NCBI GenBank assembly: GCA_026397195.1
Contig: JAPLVI010000033.1
Coordinates: 1 to 17,679, forward strand
Source: Candidatus Berkelbacteria bacterium
GTDB lineage: Bacteria; Patescibacteriota; UBA1384; JAHJRZ01
Reading direction: 5' to 3'
DNA length: 17,679 bases
Shown here: positions 6,742 through 14,932 of the stretch, piece after piece
How the letters are laid out: each line of letters starts with the position of its first letter
How positions within the stretch are numbered: the first letter of the stretch is position 1
The notes under the pieces: generated by a model
Seen by the model: the letters and a program-made list of their open reading frames with translations, nothing else
What the model was told of the DNA's origin: nothing
Databases searched by the model: none
Position numbers and translations under genes: made by a program

Positions 6742-6948
6742 ATGAGAAAAAGATATTGTTATCTGTGCAAAAATAAGGTTGAAACAATCGAGCCGACAGA
6801 TACAGCAGCTCTAAATCGATATGTCACCTTTTTTGGCGCTATTGAGCCAAGATCAAAAACAAGACTTTGCCAAAAACATCATAAAATTATCTCCAAAACC
6901 ATAAAAAAAACTCGCGACCTAGACCTCAAATTAGGGGGCGAGGATTAA
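6742..6948 (+). CDS. rpsR: Small ribosomal subunit protein bS18
   Basis: A 68-residue basic protein that binds 16S rRNA as the S6 partner on the 30S platform. It shows the S18 pattern: CYLC near the N terminus (C6, C9), the IEPTDTAALNRYVTFFGAIEPRSKTRLCQKHHK core, and a basic helix after it. The CxxC plus the later CQKHH group could bind zinc, as in the zinc-containing form of S18. It is a normal size and in its conserved position after ssb. No Shine-Dalgarno sequence is visible. Confidence 0.9.
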   Translation: MRKRYCYLCKNKVETIEPTDTAALNRYVTFFGAIEPRSKTRLCQKHHKIISKTIKKTRDLDLKLGGED

Positions 6949-6960
6949 AAGGAAGGAAAG

Positions 6961-7494
6961 ATGTTAATTTCGAGTCTGGAGTTAAAAGGAGGAGAGATTA
7001 TCTCTCTTGAAAGTGGCTCTTCAATCGGCGAGATCAGAGACCCAATAGTTGATCCAATAAATGGTAAAATATTAGCTTTTGATGTCGGTACTGGTTTTCT
7101 AACTAAAAGATTAATACTGTCTTCGACTGATATCATTGAATGGCAAAGAAATGCCTTGATTGTTTATGGTATGAATGTGCTGGTTGAACCGATCGAGGTG
7201 AAACGGGTTCTTGATTTAATTAAAAAAAGATTCAAGCTTATTGGCAAACGCGCTTTAACCCAAAAAGGAGTGAACCTGGGAAGGATATCTGACATTTATA
7301 TTGATACGACAACTTCGATGGTCGCCAAATATAATATTACTCATCATATTTTTGCAAGTTTTCTTGAAGAAGGCCGAATTATTCCGGCAAACTTGGTAGT
7401 TAAAATTGATAATAAGAAAGGGGTAATTTTCAAGGATAGCGTAGCTGAAGGAAATAAAGGCAAAGCAGCCCAAACCAAAACAGCTACTACCTAA
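6961..7494 (+). CDS. PRC-barrel domain protein, two tandem barrels
   Basis: A 177-residue protein with two PRC-barrel-like units: about residues 1-80 (GEIRDPIVDPINGKILAFDV) and 88-165 (LTQKGVNLGRISDIYIDTTT and following strands). The beta-rich fold is found in photosynthetic reaction-centre H subunits, in RimM and in many uncharacterised small proteins, where it mediates protein or RNA contacts. No catalytic motif, signal peptide or membrane segment is seen. It follows rpsR by 12 bases with a good AAGGAAGG ribosome site and is followed after one base by an MGMT-family gene. The ribosomal context and the RimM-like fold would allow a ribosome-assembly role, but that is speculation. Confidence 0.8.
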   Translation: MLISSLELKGGEIISLESGSSIGEIRDPIVDPINGKILAFDVGTGFLTKRLILSSTDIIEWQRNALIVYGMNVLVEPIEVKRVLDLIKKRFKLIGKRALTQKGVNLGRISDIYIDTTTSMVAKYNITHHIFASFLEEGRIIPANLVVKIDNKKGVIFKDSVAEGNKGKAAQTKTATT

Positions 7495-7495
7495 A

Positions 7496-7786
7496 ATGGT
7501 ATTTAAAGACAGGGTTATCAATATCGTCAAAAAAATTCACCGTGGGAAGATAGTAACCTATAAACAGGTTGCTATTTTGTGTGGTAGACCAAAAGCCTAT
7601 CGAGCTGTTGGGAACATCTTAAATAAGAATTTCTCAAAAGACCACAAAATCCCCTGCCATCGAGTTGTTAAATCTAATGGGGAAATAGGAGATTATGCCT
7701 TGGGCAAAAAGAGAAAAGAAGAATTATTAAAAAAAGAGGGAATAGAGATAAAAAAACACTTTGTCGATCTCAAATCATTAACCTAA
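7496..7786 (+). CDS. Methylated-DNA-protein-cysteine methyltransferase, minimal single-domain form
   Basis: A 96-residue protein corresponding to the C-terminal DNA-binding/catalytic domain of O6-alkylguanine-DNA alkyltransferase, without the N-terminal RNase-H-like domain of Ogt/MGMT. The active-site motif IPCHRVV holds C54; GKIVTYKQVA (17-26) and the RAVGN arginine finger (R36-N40) are conserved. The usual GYxxG is GDYALG (65-70). With the cysteine present it is likely a suicide alkyl-acceptor repair enzyme rather than an alkyltransferase-like (ATL) protein, in which this cysteine is replaced. It is the last gene of the rpsF operon, and a terminator starts 6 bases after its stop. Confidence 0.9.
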   Translation: MVFKDRVINIVKKIHRGKIVTYKQVAILCGRPKAYRAVGNILNKNFSKDHKIPCHRVVKSNGEIGDYALGKKRKEELLKKEGIEIKKHFVDLKSLT

Positions 7787-7791
7787 AAACC

Positions 7792-7817
7792 AAAAAATCC
7801 CGTTATCGGGATTTTTT
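7792..7817. terminator. Strong intrinsic terminator, bidirectional
   Basis: A perfect 11-bp inverted repeat AAAAAATCCCG / CGGGATTTTTT with a TTAT loop (7803-7806) gives an A run on one side and a T run on the other. It ends the rpsF-to-MGMT operon and could also stop leftward transcription from groEL. Confidence 0.92.
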
Positions 7818-7886
7818 GAAATATGTTTGAGTAGACAGATCAATTTTTGGGGATTTTAGCCATTGTTGTCGTCCGGGGGTTGGAGA

Positions 7887-7999
7887 TAGAGGATGAACCC
7901 ATCCCCGCGATAAATCGCGGGGCATCAGGGCGGTGAACGTTTTCAAGGTTGCAGCTCCGCCGCATTGATATTCCAATAGAGGCGCTCCCCTGTCCTCTA
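7887..7999 (+). repeat. Dispersed structured intergenic element, copy 2
   Basis: It lies between the convergent ends of the MGMT gene and groEL. Bounding arms TAGAGGA (7887-7893) and TCCTCTA (7993-7999) are exact reverse complements. Inside are GGATGAACCC (7891-7900), a hairpin CCCCGCGA/TCGCGGGG with TAAA loop (7903-7922), the 17-base block GCGGGGCATCAGGGCGG (7917-7933) identical to copy 1 (4381-4397), and GCAGCTCCGC (7951-7960). CCAATAGAGGC (7973-7983) occurs in copy 1 in the opposite orientation (4425-4435). The outer GAACCC stem of copy 1 is not cleanly preserved here. Bases 7818-7886 hold nothing I can recognise. Confidence 0.7.
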
Positions 8000-8005
8000 A
8001 AATCT

Positions 8006-10032
<2,027 letters not shown>

Positions 10033-10077
10033 ATGCCTCCTCAATATCTTAATATAATCTTTTAAAAAGCAGTTTCA

Positions 10078-10117
10078 AAGGTGATAGCGAGGAAGGGGGA
10101 ACCTACACTATCACCTT
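10078..10117 (-). promoter_or_regulatory. Stem-loop in the groES 5' leader
   Basis: AAGGTGATAG (10078-10087) and CTATCACCTT (10108-10117) form a perfect 10-bp stem with a 20-base loop; imperfect pairing extends outward to about 10056 and 10139. On the minus strand it lies within the first tens of bases of the predicted groESL transcript, ending about 45 bases before the start codon. It may stabilise the mRNA or respond to temperature. No CIRCE (HrcA) operator is present. Confidence 0.65.
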
Positions 10118-10139
10118 AAAAACCACTTTTGCAAAACCC

Positions 10140-10168
10140 ATTTTAGCAACACTTAAATTTCCTGTCAA
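10140..10168 (-). promoter_or_regulatory. groESL promoter
   Basis: On the minus strand TTGACA (10168-10163), a 17-base spacer, then TAAAAT (10145-10140) preceded by TGC as an extended -10. This is the best sigma70-type promoter in the window. The start would be near 10133, giving a leader of about 100 bases. Confidence 0.85.
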
Positions 10169-10204
10169 GATCAATTGAAACAATTTGCTAGCAGAGAAGA
10201 GCTG

Positions 10205-10233
10205 TGGTGAGGTCTTAATATTCGTGTTATAAT
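10205..10233 (+). promoter_or_regulatory. pilB promoter, very short leader
   Basis: TG-T-TATAAT (hexamer 10228-10233) is an extended -10, with a weak TGGTGA (10205-10210) 17 bases upstream. Transcription should start about 10240, only some 5 bases before the ATG at 10246, and no Shine-Dalgarno sequence exists, so translation is probably leaderless-type. Confidence 0.6.
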
Positions 10234-10245
10234 TTTGATAAGTAT

Positions 10246-11886
10246 ATGGCCAACCAAAAAAAAGAGAACAAAAAAAGTCTTCTTGAACAAACTCTTTCTG
10301 CATCAAGACACCAACAAGAAGAACAGGAAACCCTGAAAAAGGCAAAAACACTAGGTTTGTCTTATGTTAATATTATCGGTTTTCCGGTAAACTCTGATAC
10401 CCTTTCCATTTTTCCCACCGAAAAAGCGCGCGAACTTCAAGCTATTCCTTATATAGAAGTCGGAAATAATGTTCGCATTGCTACCACTGACCCTAAAAAT
10501 GAATCACTTACAACATATCTTGAAGGTTTAAAACAAAAAAACAAGCTTCAATTCACTCCAGTTCTCGCATCTCGTTCAAGTATAAACTATGGACTCTCGC
10601 TCTATGAAGGTTTAATCCGTCCCACAGTTAAAAATGTTGAAGAAATAACTATTACCAAAAAAGAGTATCAAGAAGAAATCAAGGATCTTAAGAATCTTAA
10701 AAGTAGACTTGATACTAGTTCAACAACAATGATTCTTGATATTCTTTTGGCCGGTGCCATTGGCTCTCGCGCTTCTGATATTCATATTGTTCCCTATAAA
10801 AATGATGCTATTATTCGTTTTCGCATTGACGGAGTACTACATGATATCTCAAGGATCCCCAAAGAAAAATACAAAAATCTAAGCTCGAGAATAAAATTCT
10901 TAAGCAACATGAAAATGGGCGAAGAATATCTTCCTCAAGATGGGCGTTTTTCGAGCAAAATTGCGGGCAAAAATATCGATTTGCGCGTCTCTACCTTGCC
11001 GACCTTGCATGGTGATAGCATTGTGGCAAGGCTTTTGGAAGAAAAACAGAAATCTATCCGCCTTGAAGAATTAGGCTTTAATCCGGAATCCCTAGAGGCA
11101 ATAGACAGAGCCATAAAGAAACCCGCAGGTTTAATTCTAAATACCGGTCCCACCGGCTCAGGTAAAACCACTACCCTTTATGCTATTATTAACAAACTAA
11201 ATAGCCGTGAAGTAAAAATTGTCACCCTTGAAGATCCGGTCGAATATCAGATTGAAGGAATTGACCAGACACAAATTGACCCACGTCATGATCTTGATTT
11301 TGCCAAGGGGTTACGAGCTGCTTTACGTCAAGACCCAGATATTATTATGGTCGGTGAGATTCGTGATTTTGAGACTGCTTCCATTTCTTTGCATGCGGCA
11401 CTCACCGGCCACCTAGTCCTAACAACGCTGCATACCAACAATGCTCCTGCTGCTTTGGTACGACTTTTAGATATGAGAATTCGCCCTTTCCTTTTGGTTG
11501 GTTCAATCAATCTTGCTATAGCCCAAAGGCTCGTGCGTCTTATCTGTCCAGAATGCAAAAAAGAACACAATCCAACTCGTTATGAAAAAACAGTCCTTGA
11601 AAATTACCTAAAGAAAATTCATATCAAAAAAATGTCCCAATTATATAAAGGGGGTGGCTGCAATGCCTGCAATAATACAGGATATTTTGGCAGAACAGCG
11701 ATAATTGAATTTTTAGAGCCTGGTGAAAAAATAGAAAAATTAATTGTCGAAGGCGCAACCCAAACTAAGGTCGAGAAAGAAGCAATCCGCCTTGGGATGA
11801 AAACAATGCGCGAGGATGGTTTAGATAAAGTCATCGCCGGACAGACAACAATGGCCGAAGTTCTAAGAGTAACCTCTGAATATTAA
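10246..11886 (+). CDS. pilB: Type IV pilus assembly / type II secretion ATPase, PilB/GspE family
   Basis: A 546-residue cytoplasmic hexameric ATPase that drives pilin extraction and polymerisation. The N-terminal region (about 1-140) corresponds to the GspE/PilB N domain and starts with a lysine/glutamine-rich stretch. The motor has Walker A GPTGSGKT (301-308), Asp box TLEDPVEY (327-334), Walker B DPDIIMVGEIRD (363-374) and His box TGHLVLTTLHT (387-397). A tetracysteine zinc site follows (C434, C437, C472, C475). The protein is complete, of PilB length, and ends normally. No pilM-N-O, pilC or prepilin gene adjoins it here. Its distance from the VirB2-like genes (convergent, separated by an inverted repeat) does not show that they work together. 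Confidence 0.93.
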   Translation: MANQKKENKKSLLEQTLSASRHQQEEQETLKKAKTLGLSYVNIIGFPVNSDTLSIFPTEKARELQAIPYIEVGNNVRIATTDPKNESLTTYLEGLKQKNKLQFTPVLASRSSINYGLSLYEGLIRPTVKNVEEITITKKEYQEEIKDLKNLKSRLDTSSTTMILDILLAGAIGSRASDIHIVPYKNDAIIRFRIDGVLHDISRIPKEKYKNLSSRIKFLSNMKMGEEYLPQDGRFSSKIAGKNIDLRVSTLPTLHGDSIVARLLEEKQKSIRLEELGFNPESLEAIDRAIKKPAGLILNTGPTGSGKTTTLYAIINKLNSREVKIVTLEDPVEYQIEGIDQTQIDPRHDLDFAKGLRAALRQDPDIIMVGEIRDFETASISLHAALTGHLVLTTLHTNNAPAALVRLLDMRIRPFLLVGSINLAIAQRLVRLICPECKKEHNPTRYEKTVLENYLKKIHIKKMSQLYKGGGCNACNNTGYFGRTAIIEFLEPGEKIEKLIVEGATQTKVEKEAIRLGMKTMREDGLDKVIAGQTTMAEVLRVTSEY

Positions 11887-11892
11887 ATATAA

Positions 11893-12005
11893 CAATTCCA
11901 AAATCACAAGCTCAAATGCCAAATCAATGTCAAATAAAAAATGCCGAATTGGCCATTTGGAATTTGGATTTGATTTTTCATTTGGACTTTGACATTTGGA
12001 TTTCG
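11893..12005. terminator. Long A+T-rich inverted repeat between pilB and the pilin-like array
   Basis: An imperfect inverted repeat with arms of about 50 bases around 11946-11951, made of iterated variants of CAAATG, CAAAT and their complements (for example CAAATGCC left, ATTTGGAA right). It separates two convergent genes, ending two bases before the last pilin-like stop. A shared bidirectional terminator is the likely role, but the iteration resembles a repeat family rather than a simple terminator. Confidence 0.55.
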
Positions 12006-12006
12006 T

Positions 12007-12372
12007 CTAGCCCAATACCCCTCCTGCCCCTAATTGAGCAAGAGCAAAGCGAATAATAAGATAAGAAGCAAGAATAACAATTAAACCAATAATTGAATTT
12101 ATAATAGTGCTTTTGGCGGTGGCGGTGGCCTCAGGATTGCCTTGGGAAGTTATATATTGATAACCACCGACAATAAGATAGGCAACTGCCACTACTCCAG
12201 CCACCCCATAAGCAATGTTGAAGATGTTTGTTATTAATCCTTGAATACCAGTATTACCTAAAGGATTAGGGATTCGGGCGCGGGAGCCTTCGGGAACAAT
12301 TCCCTCGGCTAAGACATAAGTCGGCAGACAAGAAAGGATAAAAAACAAGCTTAATATTATTTTCTTCATCAT
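12007..12372 (-). CDS. VirB2/TrbC-like (T4SS pilin-type) small membrane protein, sixth of array
   Basis: A 121-residue protein with a signal peptide (1-22, ending YVLA before EG), a short polar region, and two hydrophobic helices (about 47-70 and 90-112) separated by the array's shared turn GGYQYITSQGNPEA (69-82) and AKSTI. This helix-turn-helix layout with a cleaved signal is that of VirB2/TrbC pilins and of the 'type IV secretion system pilin' family common in candidate-phyla genomes. One base separates its start from the stop of the preceding paralogue, so translation is probably coupled. A second ATG is the next codon. Function is inferred from architecture only; other small two-helix membrane proteins look alike. 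Confidence 0.8.
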   Translation of the reverse strand: MMKKIILSLFFILSCLPTYVLAEGIVPEGSRARIPNPLGNTGIQGLITNIFNIAYGVAGVVAVAYLIVGGYQYITSQGNPEATATAKSTIINSIIGLIVILASYLIIRFALAQLGAGGVLG

Positions 12373-12373
12373 A

Positions 12374-12901
12374 TTAAATATATATTGGTGGAGATCCTTG
12401 AGGAGATGGCGCAGGCGTCGGGGTACTTGGTGTCGGAGTGCTCGGCGTTGGCGTAGCAGTAGCTACCGGCAATTCACCGCCTCCTCCACCACCGGCTGGA
12501 GGACCGCCAGTAGAAGCACTCGGCGAAGGTGTGCCCAGCCGATATAATGGACCAACATTTAAAGCGACTAGAATGTAATTGACCAGCAAAAAAGAGATAA
12601 AGACAACAATCAGGCCAACAATTGAATTGACAATCGTCGCCTTAGCTCCCTCAATTGCTTCAGCATTGCCGGAAGAGGTGATGTAGCGAAAACCGCCAAC
12701 GATCAAATAAATAACGGCAACCAAACCCGCGGCGCTAAAAGCAACATCAATCAAAGCCTTGATCACCGCCTGGATTGAATTAAAAGCTGGGAATAAGGGA
12801 TTAGGGACAGAAAACATTGCAGTGTTGCTTGGTGATTGTGCCCAAGCAACAATCGGCATTAATAGAAGAAGAAAAAATATAACCGAAATAAATTTCTTCA
12901 T
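12374..12901 (-). CDS. VirB2/TrbC-like small membrane protein with Pro/Thr/Ser/Gly-rich tail, fifth of array
   Basis: A 175-residue protein with a signal peptide (1-21, ending VAWA), the mature start QSPSNTAMFSVPNPLFPAF, and two membrane helices (about 53-70 and 92-112) around the shared turn GGFRYITSSGNAEAIEGAKATI. Unlike its relatives it carries a low-complexity tail (122-175) with a glycine run and STPTP-type repeats, probably an exposed disordered extension. The membrane core is nearly the same as that of the gene upstream (13155-13562), so the two are likely a recent duplication. AGGAGG lies three bases before the ATG. It has its own probable promoter at 13075-13102 and a structured leader of about 165 bases. 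Confidence 0.82.
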   Translation of the reverse strand: MKKFISVIFFLLLLMPIVAWAQSPSNTAMFSVPNPLFPAFNSIQAVIKALIDVAFSAAGLVAVIYLIVGGFRYITSSGNAEAIEGAKATIVNSIVGLIVVFISFLLVNYILVALNVGPLYRLGTPSPSASTGGPPAGGGGGGELPVATATPTPSTPTPSTPTPAPSPQGSPPIYI

Positions 12902-12923
12902 AATCCTCCTTTTTTTATTTTCA

Positions 12924-13061
12924 CTGGCTTAAAACCCCAGCCGAGAGGCTTAAGGATACAAGCCAGCCCGTAGCGAGACGCAGCAAGCAGAGGGAAAACG
13001 AACTCTCCGAGGCGTCAGGCCTAGGATACCACCCCGACGTAACATCGGGGTGGTAGTTCAT
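12924..13061 (-). repeat. Dispersed structured element, copy 3, in the probable leader of the fifth pilin-like gene
   Basis: Read on the minus strand: ATGAAC (13061-13056), then a hairpin with 10-bp stem ACCACCCCGA/TCGGGGTGGT (13054-13045 with 13037-13028). It extends by a U-G and a G-C pair only in the minus-strand RNA. An outer stem AGTTC/GAACT (13055-13059 with 13000-13004) encloses it and is followed by the same TTCGTT as copy 1. A second domain closes with CTGGCTT/AAGCCAG (12924-12930 with 12960-12966) about 15 bases from the ribosome site. AGGATAC occurs twice (around 12953 and 13023). The primary sequence is diverged from copies 1 and 2, so family membership rests on layout and short blocks. 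Confidence 0.5.
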
Positions 13062-13074
13062 AATATCATTTCCA

Positions 13075-13102
13075 ATTATACAGAAAGATTTCTTTTTTTC
13101 AA
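13075..13102 (-). promoter_or_regulatory. Probable promoter of the fifth and sixth pilin-like genes
   Basis: On the minus strand TTGAAA (13102-13097), 16 bases, TATAAT (13080-13075). Transcription would begin about 13068 and run through element copy 3 before the ATG at 12901. It lies just after a hairpin that can end transcription from the gene upstream. Confidence 0.55.
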
Positions 13103-13104
13103 AC

Positions 13105-13147
13105 AAAAAGCTTCCCTCTGAAAATAATCTAGTCGGAGAAGCTTTTT
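13105..13147 (-). terminator. Probable intrinsic terminator after the fourth pilin-like gene
   Basis: AAAAAGCTTC (13105-13114) and GAAGCTTTTT (13138-13147) are perfect 10-base inverted repeats with a 23-base loop, 7 bases past the stop of the gene at 13155. The stem ends in a T run on the minus strand, but its GC part is short, so leakage is likely. Confidence 0.5.
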
Positions 13148-13154
13148 GAACCGT

Positions 13155-13562
13155 TTAGTAAATTGTAGTCTGCTGCGGCTGATAAATAAAACCATGAATG
13201 CCAATGGCGCCAAGAATGTAATTAACCAGTAAAAAGGAGATGAAGATGACAATCAAACCGATGATGGCATTTAAGATGGTTGCTTTAGCCCCTTCAATCG
13301 CTTCGGCATTGCCGCTCGAAGTAACATACCTGAAACCACCAATAATCAAATAAATGACGGCAACTAAACCCGCGGCGATAAAGGCAACATTAATAAGTCG
13401 CGCGATGACAGTTTGCAGATCCAAATTTTGAAAATCAAAGGGGTTAGGAACTGACCAACCGATACCTTGCGCGTGGGCTTGAGATGCCAAAAGAACACCC
13501 AAAAGAGCCATTAAGCCAAAAGAATAAACAGCCACCCTTGTCACTTTTTTTGTTTTGTCCAT
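13155..13562 (-). CDS. VirB2/TrbC-like small membrane protein, fourth of array
   Basis: A 135-residue protein with signal peptide (1-31, ending SQAHA), mature start QGIGWSVPNPF, and two helices (about 58-76 and 96-118) around GGFRYVTSSGNAEAIEGAKATI. It is the closest relative of the fifth member and lacks the long tail. I start at ATG 13562, which has AGGAGG six bases upstream; an upstream in-frame start at 13622 would overlap the -35 box of a strong promoter and put the ribosome site inside the gene. It has its own promoter (13594-13622), 90 bases after the third member. Function inferred from architecture. Confidence 0.83.
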   Translation of the reverse strand: MDKTKKVTRVAVYSFGLMALLGVLLASQAHAQGIGWSVPNPFDFQNLDLQTVIARLINVAFIAAGLVAVIYLIIGGFRYVTSSGNAEAIEGAKATILNAIIGLIVIFISFLLVNYILGAIGIHGFIYQPQQTTIY

Positions 13563-13593
13563 AATTTTCCTCCTATAGTTGATTGATATATTT

Positions 13594-13622
13594 ATCATAC
13601 CAAATTGTATTTTTGTTGGCAA
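13594..13622 (-). promoter_or_regulatory. Promoter of the fourth pilin-like gene
   Basis: On the minus strand TTGCCA (13622-13617), a 17-base spacer, TATGAT (13599-13594) preceded by TGG as extended -10. The start near 13587 leaves a leader of about 25 bases carrying AGGAGG. Confidence 0.75.
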
Positions 13623-13652
13623 TAACTTCTCTGCTGATGACTACCTAAATTG

Positions 13653-14084
13653 TTAACTGGGGATTGGATTATTCATGGTCGCCCCGGGCGCGCCAAAAAT
13701 ATTTAAAAGGAAAGCGACAAAAGCATAAGCTAAAATTATAATGATAAGCCCAGTAACGGCAAGCAAAAGTTTAGTTTTTGCTTTGGCGACCGAATCCGGA
13801 TTGCCCAAAGAAGTCATAAATAAATAGCCTGCGTAAATCAGATATATCAAGGCAATAACTCCTGCTAAGCCAAAGGCGATGCGTACCACGACATTAACCA
13901 AAACGATAGTATCATTTAAATTAATATGGGTCAGACAACAAGTAAGACTCTCTTTGCCAGTCTTCCCTTGGCAATCAGGGCTTGTGCTAATAATCTTGGG
14001 ACAAACAAGATCACGAAATTCTCCCATTATACTTTGTTGGGCTTGAGTCTTGGGAGTAATAAATTTTAAAATTTGATAAAACAT
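13653..14084 (-). CDS. VirB2/TrbC-like small membrane protein without a classical signal peptide, third of array
   Basis: A 143-residue protein. The shared core is present: helices at about 59-85 and 106-130 around AGYLFMTSLGNPDSVAKAKTK. The N-terminal 58 residues differ from its relatives: no cleavable signal peptide is evident, and there are four cysteines (C28, C38, C49, C50) in a polar region that could form disulfides if exported. I start at ATG 14084, two bases after the stop of the preceding gene; a TTG at 14096 would add four residues and overlap that gene. Function not known beyond the family resemblance. Confidence 0.78.
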   Translation of the reverse strand: MFYQILKFITPKTQAQQSIMGEFRDLVCPKIISTSPDCQGKTGKESLTCCLTHINLNDTIVLVNVVVRIAFGLAGVIALIYLIYAGYLFMTSLGNPDSVAKAKTKLLLAVTGLIIIILAYAFVAFLLNIFGAPGATMNNPIPS

Positions 14085-14086
14085 AT

Positions 14087-14920
14087 TTAAAACCAAATTA
14101 TATCAGGGCTTACCCCAATTCGAGCAAAGATAAATCGCATCGCCGCATAAAAAGCAATAACTAGAATTAAACCGATTATAGCATAGGTAATAGTTGCCTT
14201 GGCTATTTGGGTCTTATCTGGAATACCGCCGGAGGTCATATATTGATAACCGCCAATAATTATCGCTCCCACTGCGACCACTCCGGCTAATCCTAAAAGT
14301 ATTTGTACAATCCGAGCCAAAAGATCCCAAAGCGTTAAGAACCTGCCTCGCCCCGGAAGAAGAGGATCATAAATACCAGCACCTCCGCCATCTGCTGGGG
14401 GCGGGGCTGAAACGCTACTCGAGGGAGGTGGATTTGAACTTGACGCCGGTGGATTATCACCGATTTCAACCACATCAGGCGCGGCTATGATCGCGATTCT
14501 ATCCGTATTAACCGAAGCCCAAGTGCAACGATCGCTAATCTTGTTACATAGATAAAAATTTACATCATGTTTACCTTTACAACTATAAGTCTTATCAGCT
14601 TGATAAATCAAATCTCCTTCGATTACTCCATCTTGATAATCATCGGGGGCTGGCCTAAAGTCACCCTGCTGTACATGCGCTCCGCTTTTGCCTGGGCAGG
14701 TATCCTGAACTGAAATCTTAATCATCTTCACCTCAGCTAATTCAGAAGAGCTCGCATGTAATTTAAAATGAACTGGGATGTCCATTTGGCCTTGGCTTTG
14801 TAAATCAGCGTAACTTCTAAAAACAGGGTCAACTGTAAGATTGGTTTGATCTAAGGCAAAAGCATACAAAGGAATCAAACAAAGAAATAAAAGACTGATG
14901 ATAACAATTATTTTTTTCAT
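14087..14920 (-). CDS. Extracytoplasmic domain fused to VirB2/TrbC-like membrane module, second of array
   Basis: A 277-residue protein, twice the length of its relatives. It has a signal peptide (1-22, ending LYAFA), then an extracytoplasmic domain (about 23-152) with alternating-hydrophobic strands and four cysteines (C75, C114, C125, C132) that suggest a disulfide-stabilised beta fold. A Ser/Pro/Gly linker (155-182) leads to the array's two-helix core (about 203-225 and 243-265) around GGYQYMTSGGIPDKTQIAKATI. I do not recognise the N-terminal domain. The layout suggests a surface or tip variant of the pilin-like family. It starts 12 bases after the preceding gene with no clear Shine-Dalgarno sequence. 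Confidence 0.8.
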   Translation of the reverse strand: MKKIIVIISLLFLCLIPLYAFALDQTNLTVDPVFRSYADLQSQGQMDIPVHFKLHASSSELAEVKMIKISVQDTCPGKSGAHVQQGDFRPAPDDYQDGVIEGDLIYQADKTYSCKGKHDVNFYLCNKISDRCTWASVNTDRIAIIAAPDVVEIGDNPPASSSNPPPSSSVSAPPPADGGGAGIYDPLLPGRGRFLTLWDLLARIVQILLGLAGVVAVGAIIIGGYQYMTSGGIPDKTQIAKATITYAIIGLILVIAFYAAMRFIFARIGVSPDIIWF

Positions 14921-14932
14921 ATTTCATTGATA

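Noticed and set aside
10140..10200. TTTTAGCAACACTT upstream of groES as a possible CIRCE half-site.
   Set aside because: The match to TTAGCACTC is poor and the required inverted partner 9 bases away is missing; the bases belong to the -10 region.
12921..13106. Open frame of 61 codons on the minus strand between the fourth and fifth pilin-like genes.
   Set aside because: It overlaps the structured element and its promoter, has no ribosome site, and its translation looks random.
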